A DNA stretch of 8,513 nucleotides from Holophagales bacterium (GTDB taxonomy: Bacteria > Acidobacteriota > Holophagae > Holophagales > Holophagaceae), in NCBI GenBank assembly GCA_031281385.1, contig JAITFL010000045.1, positions 1 to 8,513 on the forward strand. The letters are read 5' to 3'. The position numbers and the translations under genes were made by a program. The first letter of the stretch is position 1. The number at the start of each line of letters is the position of its first letter. The notes below the pieces were generated by a model, which did not search any database, was not told the origin of the DNA, and saw nothing but the letters and a program-made list of their open reading frames with translations. This document shows, piece after piece, positions 6,431 to 8,513 of the stretch.

Positions 6431-6461
6431 TTGTCATGCGGATGCACTTTTTCATTATACT
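6431..6461 (+). promoter_or_regulatory. Possible promoter upstream of tolQ, overlapping a minus-strand -10
   Basis: TTGTCA (6431-6436, 5/6 match to -35) and TATACT (6456-6461, 5/6 match to -10) are separated by 19 bp, longer than ideal. The minus strand over 6459-6454 reads a perfect TATAAT, with TTGCGT 19 bp upstream of it as a poor -35. The two elements overlap and would fire in opposite directions, toward tolQ and toward the helical-protein gene. Confidence 0.33.
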
Positions 6462-6470
6462 CCATCACCG

Positions 6471-6543
6471 TTGGCCTAACGCAAATTGGTATTGGTCTAG
6501 CAAATAATGGTGAGTCTAGTCTATCCTTGTACTTTGGCCTAGT
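6471..6543 (+). repeat. Three spaced copies of TTGGYCTARY upstream of tolQ
   Basis: TTGGCCTAAC (6471-6480), TTGGTCTAGC (6492-6501) and TTGGCCTAGT (6534-6543) share one consensus and orientation. Their starts are 21 and 42 bp apart, close to whole helical turns. A weaker version, TGAGTCTAGT, lies at 6511-6520. They lie between the possible promoter and the tolQ start, where a protein bound along one face of the helix could act. Confidence 0.5.
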
Positions 6544-6585
6544 TGTAACAGAAGAGTCCAAAGAGGCCTTTGGGGAGGAAATAGG

Positions 6586-7281
6586 ATGTTTTTTGCATTG
6601 CTGCAGGGTGTGGATCTAAAGCACGTAGTTGCCAGTGGCAGTCTGGCGGCCAAGGTCGTCCTCGTTGTCCTGCTCAGTTTTTCGGTTTTCAGTTGGGTGA
6701 TCATTTTTCAAAAGGCCATGCTCTATCGCCGAAGCTCAAGGGTTTCACAAAAATTTAAGGCGGCTTTCCGCAAGGCTGGTGATTGGCGCGAGTTCAAGCA
6801 GCATGGGCAACGCTATTCCGTGAGCCCATTGCTGGGCCTATTTTTGGCCGGCTATTCGGAAGTGACGTATCAACTGCGGAACTCCCCGCCTGGGGGAAAG
6901 TCGTACATAAAAAACATGGAAGCGGTGGAGAGGTCTCTTCAAAGGGCGTCCGTGGTTGAGATGGGGAGGCTGGAAAAATCCCTTGGCCTTTTGGCCACAG
7001 TGGCCGCCACCAGCCCATTCATCGGGCTATTTGGCACCGTCTGGGGCATCATCGAGGCATTTCAGCGCATCGGAAATACCGGCAATGCAAACTTAGTGAC
7101 GGTGGCCGTCCCCATAGCCGAGGCACTGGTCGCTACTGCGCTAGGACTCATCGCCGCAGTGCCGTCCCTCATGGCGTACAACTACTTTCTAAGCCAATTG
7201 AAGCGGTGGCAGATGGAATTGGACGATTATTCACTAGAGTTTATTAGCCTTAGCGAACGAAATTTCCTTGAACCCAAGTGA
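6586..7281 (+). CDS. tolQ: TolQ, MotA/TolQ/ExbB-family proton channel subunit
   Basis: TolQ and TolR form an inner-membrane proton-driven motor that energises TolA and keeps the outer membrane attached during division. The 231-residue length is typical. Membrane segments fall at about residues 20-42, 133-156 and 170-197. The family core TSPFIGLFGTVWGIIEAF (142-159) and VPIAEALVATALGLIAAVPS (175-194) closely follow E. coli TolQ, including the Thr residues near the channel. The large cytoplasmic loop lies between segments 1 and 2. ATG 6586 follows GGGGAGGAA (6572-6580) by 5 nt. TolQ fits better than ExbB by the GLFGTVWGI and MAYN wording, but the two are hard to part without the partner. No tolR/exbD gene follows; nadB begins 66 bp downstream. 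Confidence 0.9.
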   Translation: MFFALLQGVDLKHVVASGSLAAKVVLVVLLSFSVFSWVIIFQKAMLYRRSSRVSQKFKAAFRKAGDWREFKQHGQRYSVSPLLGLFLAGYSEVTYQLRNSPPGGKSYIKNMEAVERSLQRASVVEMGRLEKSLGLLATVAATSPFIGLFGTVWGIIEAFQRIGNTGNANLVTVAVPIAEALVATALGLIAAVPSLMAYNYFLSQLKRWQMELDDYSLEFISLSERNFLEPK

Positions 7282-7347
7282 TTTCCCTACAAGTGGGCGC
7301 GGCTTTGGGCTGTGTCCACAATAATTACTCTTTCTGGAGACAGCCTG

Positions 7348-8513
7348 ATGTGCAGCGACGTTTTGGTGTTGGGCGCAGGGATTGCGGGATGCACCGCCGC
7401 GCTGCGGGCTGCGGAGCTGGGCTTGGACGTCCTGTTGGCCGTCAAGGGAAAGCTTGGCGACAGCAACACAGCCCAAGCACAGGGTGGGATCATCGGCCTG
7501 GCTCATTCCGGCGACAGCGCGGAAATGCTGGCTGCGGACATCGAAGCGGCTGGGGCGGGGCTGTGCCGGAGGGAGGCCGTTGCGCTCTTGGCGGCGGAAG
7601 GCCCAGCCTTGTGCCATGATTTTCTTTGGAAGCAGCTTGGAGTCCAATTCGACTTAGAGCCCGAATTAGGCTATCCAGAGGCCACAGCAGAGGCCGCGCA
7701 CAGCACTAGGCGGATTTTCCATGTAAAAGACGCAACGGGGAGGGCCATTCAGGATACCCTTTCTGAAAGGGTTAAATTGCACCCGAACATCAAAGTCTTA
7801 GAGGAGACCAGCCTAGTTGACCTAATAACCGTCCCGCACCATTCATTGGATCTGCGGGCGGTTTATGGCCCAATCCAAGTGAAAGGGGCGTACCTGCTTG
7901 GGCCTGCCGGAGACATTTCGATGGTCGTTGCCAAGAGAACCATCTTGGCCACCGGGGGCCTTGGCTACATATACCAGCACACCACCAACCCCAGCGGAGC
8001 CACGGGGGATGGCCTTGCGGCTGCCTATAGGGCGAGTGCGCGAATCGTCAACTGCGAATACATGCAGTTTCATCCAACCGCTCTATTTGTGGCTGGAAAG
8101 CCAAGGAAGCTGCTTACCGAGGCGCTGAGGGGCGAGGGCGCACACTTGCTGAACGCAGACGGAAACCGCTTTATGGCCAAATTGGAGCCAGTTGAAATGG
8201 AGCTTGCGCCAAGGGACAGGGTGTGCCGTGCCATATTTGAAGAATTGGCGCAGTCGGGAATGCCATGCGTGTTTTTGGACTTGTCGCCCATAAAGGCAAA
8301 AATGGATTTGGAGGGGCGGTTCCCGACAGTGTTCCGTGCATGCATGGAAGAGGGGATTGACCCAAGGGCAGAACCAGTGCCAGTGGTTCCAGCAGCCCAC
8401 TATTTTTGCGGCGGTGTGTCGGTTGACTTGGACGGGAGGGCCAGCCTTGATGGCCTGTACGCAGTTGGGGAAGTTGCCTGCACTGGCCTGCACGGTGCCA
8501 ATCGCTTGGCCAG
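7348..8513 (+). CDS. nadB: L-aspartate oxidase NadB (3' partial)
   Basis: NadB is an FAD enzyme that oxidises L-aspartate to iminoaspartate, the first step of NAD synthesis from aspartate, followed by NadA. The first 388 residues are present and the frame runs off the right edge. The FAD-binding GAGIAG is at 9-14 and NTAQAQGGI at 40-48. Active-site matches are H242 (FHPTAL), T257-E258 (LLTEALRGEG), R289 (LAPRD) and H351 (VPAAHYFCGGV). E115, in EAAHSTRRIFH, aligns with E121 of E. coli NadB. That residue separates aspartate oxidases from the related succinate dehydrogenase and fumarate reductase flavoproteins. The segment GLYAVGEVACTGLHGANRLA (369-388) closes the visible part. ATG 7348 has GGAG (7336-7339) 8 nt upstream; the frame is continuous with tolQ after the TGA at 7279-7281. 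nadA and nadC are not in the window. Confidence 0.94.
   Translation, partial: MCSDVLVLGAGIAGCTAALRAAELGLDVLLAVKGKLGDSNTAQAQGGIIGLAHSGDSAEMLAADIEAAGAGLCRREAVALLAAEGPALCHDFLWKQLGVQFDLEPELGYPEATAEAAHSTRRIFHVKDATGRAIQDTLSERVKLHPNIKVLEETSLVDLITVPHHSLDLRAVYGPIQVKGAYLLGPAGDISMVVAKRTILATGGLGYIYQHTTNPSGATGDGLAAAYRASARIVNCEYMQFHPTALFVAGKPRKLLTEALRGEGAHLLNADGNRFMAKLEPVEMELAPRDRVCRAIFEELAQSGMPCVFLDLSPIKAKMDLEGRFPTVFRACMEEGIDPRAEPVPVVPAAHYFCGGVSVDLDGRASLDGLYAVGEVACTGLHGANRLA

Larger units (their letters stand above)
6247..6585. other. Divergent intergenic region between the helical-protein gene and tolQ
   Basis: These 339 bases hold no convincing gene. They must contain the promoters for the leftward helical-protein gene and the rightward tolQ. 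Visible signals are overlapping -10-like elements at 6454-6461 and a thrice-repeated TTGGYCTARY motif at 6471-6543. The strong Shine-Dalgarno GGGGAGGAA of tolQ lies at 6572-6580. Position 6301 begins a T run followed by GAGCGC; no clear hairpin terminator was found. Confidence 0.75.

Noticed and set aside
6247..6561. N-terminal extension of the helical protein to 6561
   Set aside because: A good ribosome binding site precedes ATG 6246, and the extension would cover the divergent promoter region with an implausible composition.
6413..6619. 68-codon plus-strand frame overlapping the tolQ start
   Set aside because: It has no ribosome binding site, crosses the promoter-like region and overlaps the well-supported tolQ start.
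7348..8513. Succinate dehydrogenase or fumarate reductase flavoprotein
   Set aside because: E115 in the EAAHS segment and the VPAAHYFCGGV wording match aspartate oxidase, and no iron-sulfur or membrane-anchor subunit gene is adjacent in the window.

Overview
The window carries ten protein-coding genes and looks like ordinary chromosome from a Gram-negative (diderm) bacterium of medium GC content. The outer membrane is inferred from TolQ, with TatA/TatC and UDP-glucose dehydrogenase consistent with it. NadB and the gene mix feel closest to deltaproteobacterial (Desulfovibrio-like) relatives. That is an impression from memory, not a computed placement. I see no rRNA, tRNA, insertion sequence, prophage or CRISPR array.

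Positions 1-2615 (+ strand) hold a signalling cluster: a RelA/SpoT-like nucleotidyltransferase-fold protein cut by the left edge, a STAS-domain anti-sigma-factor antagonist starting 1 nt after its stop, and a receiver-PPM phosphatase of the RsbU/SpoIIE type. The last two form half of a partner-switching module. The expected RsbW-type kinase is not in the window.

Positions 2708-6246 (- strand) hold five genes, read from right to left: an unrecognised 144-residue helical protein with an internal duplication, ugd, tatA, tatC, and a small coiled-coil protein. The coiled-coil gene has a run of nine C near the 5' end of its coding strand. Tandem 21-bp repeats with internal hairpins lie between ugd and tatA. 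A perfect inverted repeat lies between tatC and the coiled-coil gene.

Positions 6247-6585 are a divergent intergenic region. It holds three matches to TTGGYCTARY spaced 21 and 42 bp apart, and overlapping promoter-like elements on both strands. Positions 6586-8513 (+ strand) hold tolQ followed by nadB (L-aspartate oxidase), which runs off the right edge. No tolR/exbD-like gene follows tolQ.

The most interesting points are the RelA/SpoT-like gene tightly coupled to a partner-switching pair, the degenerate receiver of the phosphatase, the poly-C tract, the duplicated helical protein and the spaced motif upstream of tolQ. None of these proves a new system. Each is a concrete lead.
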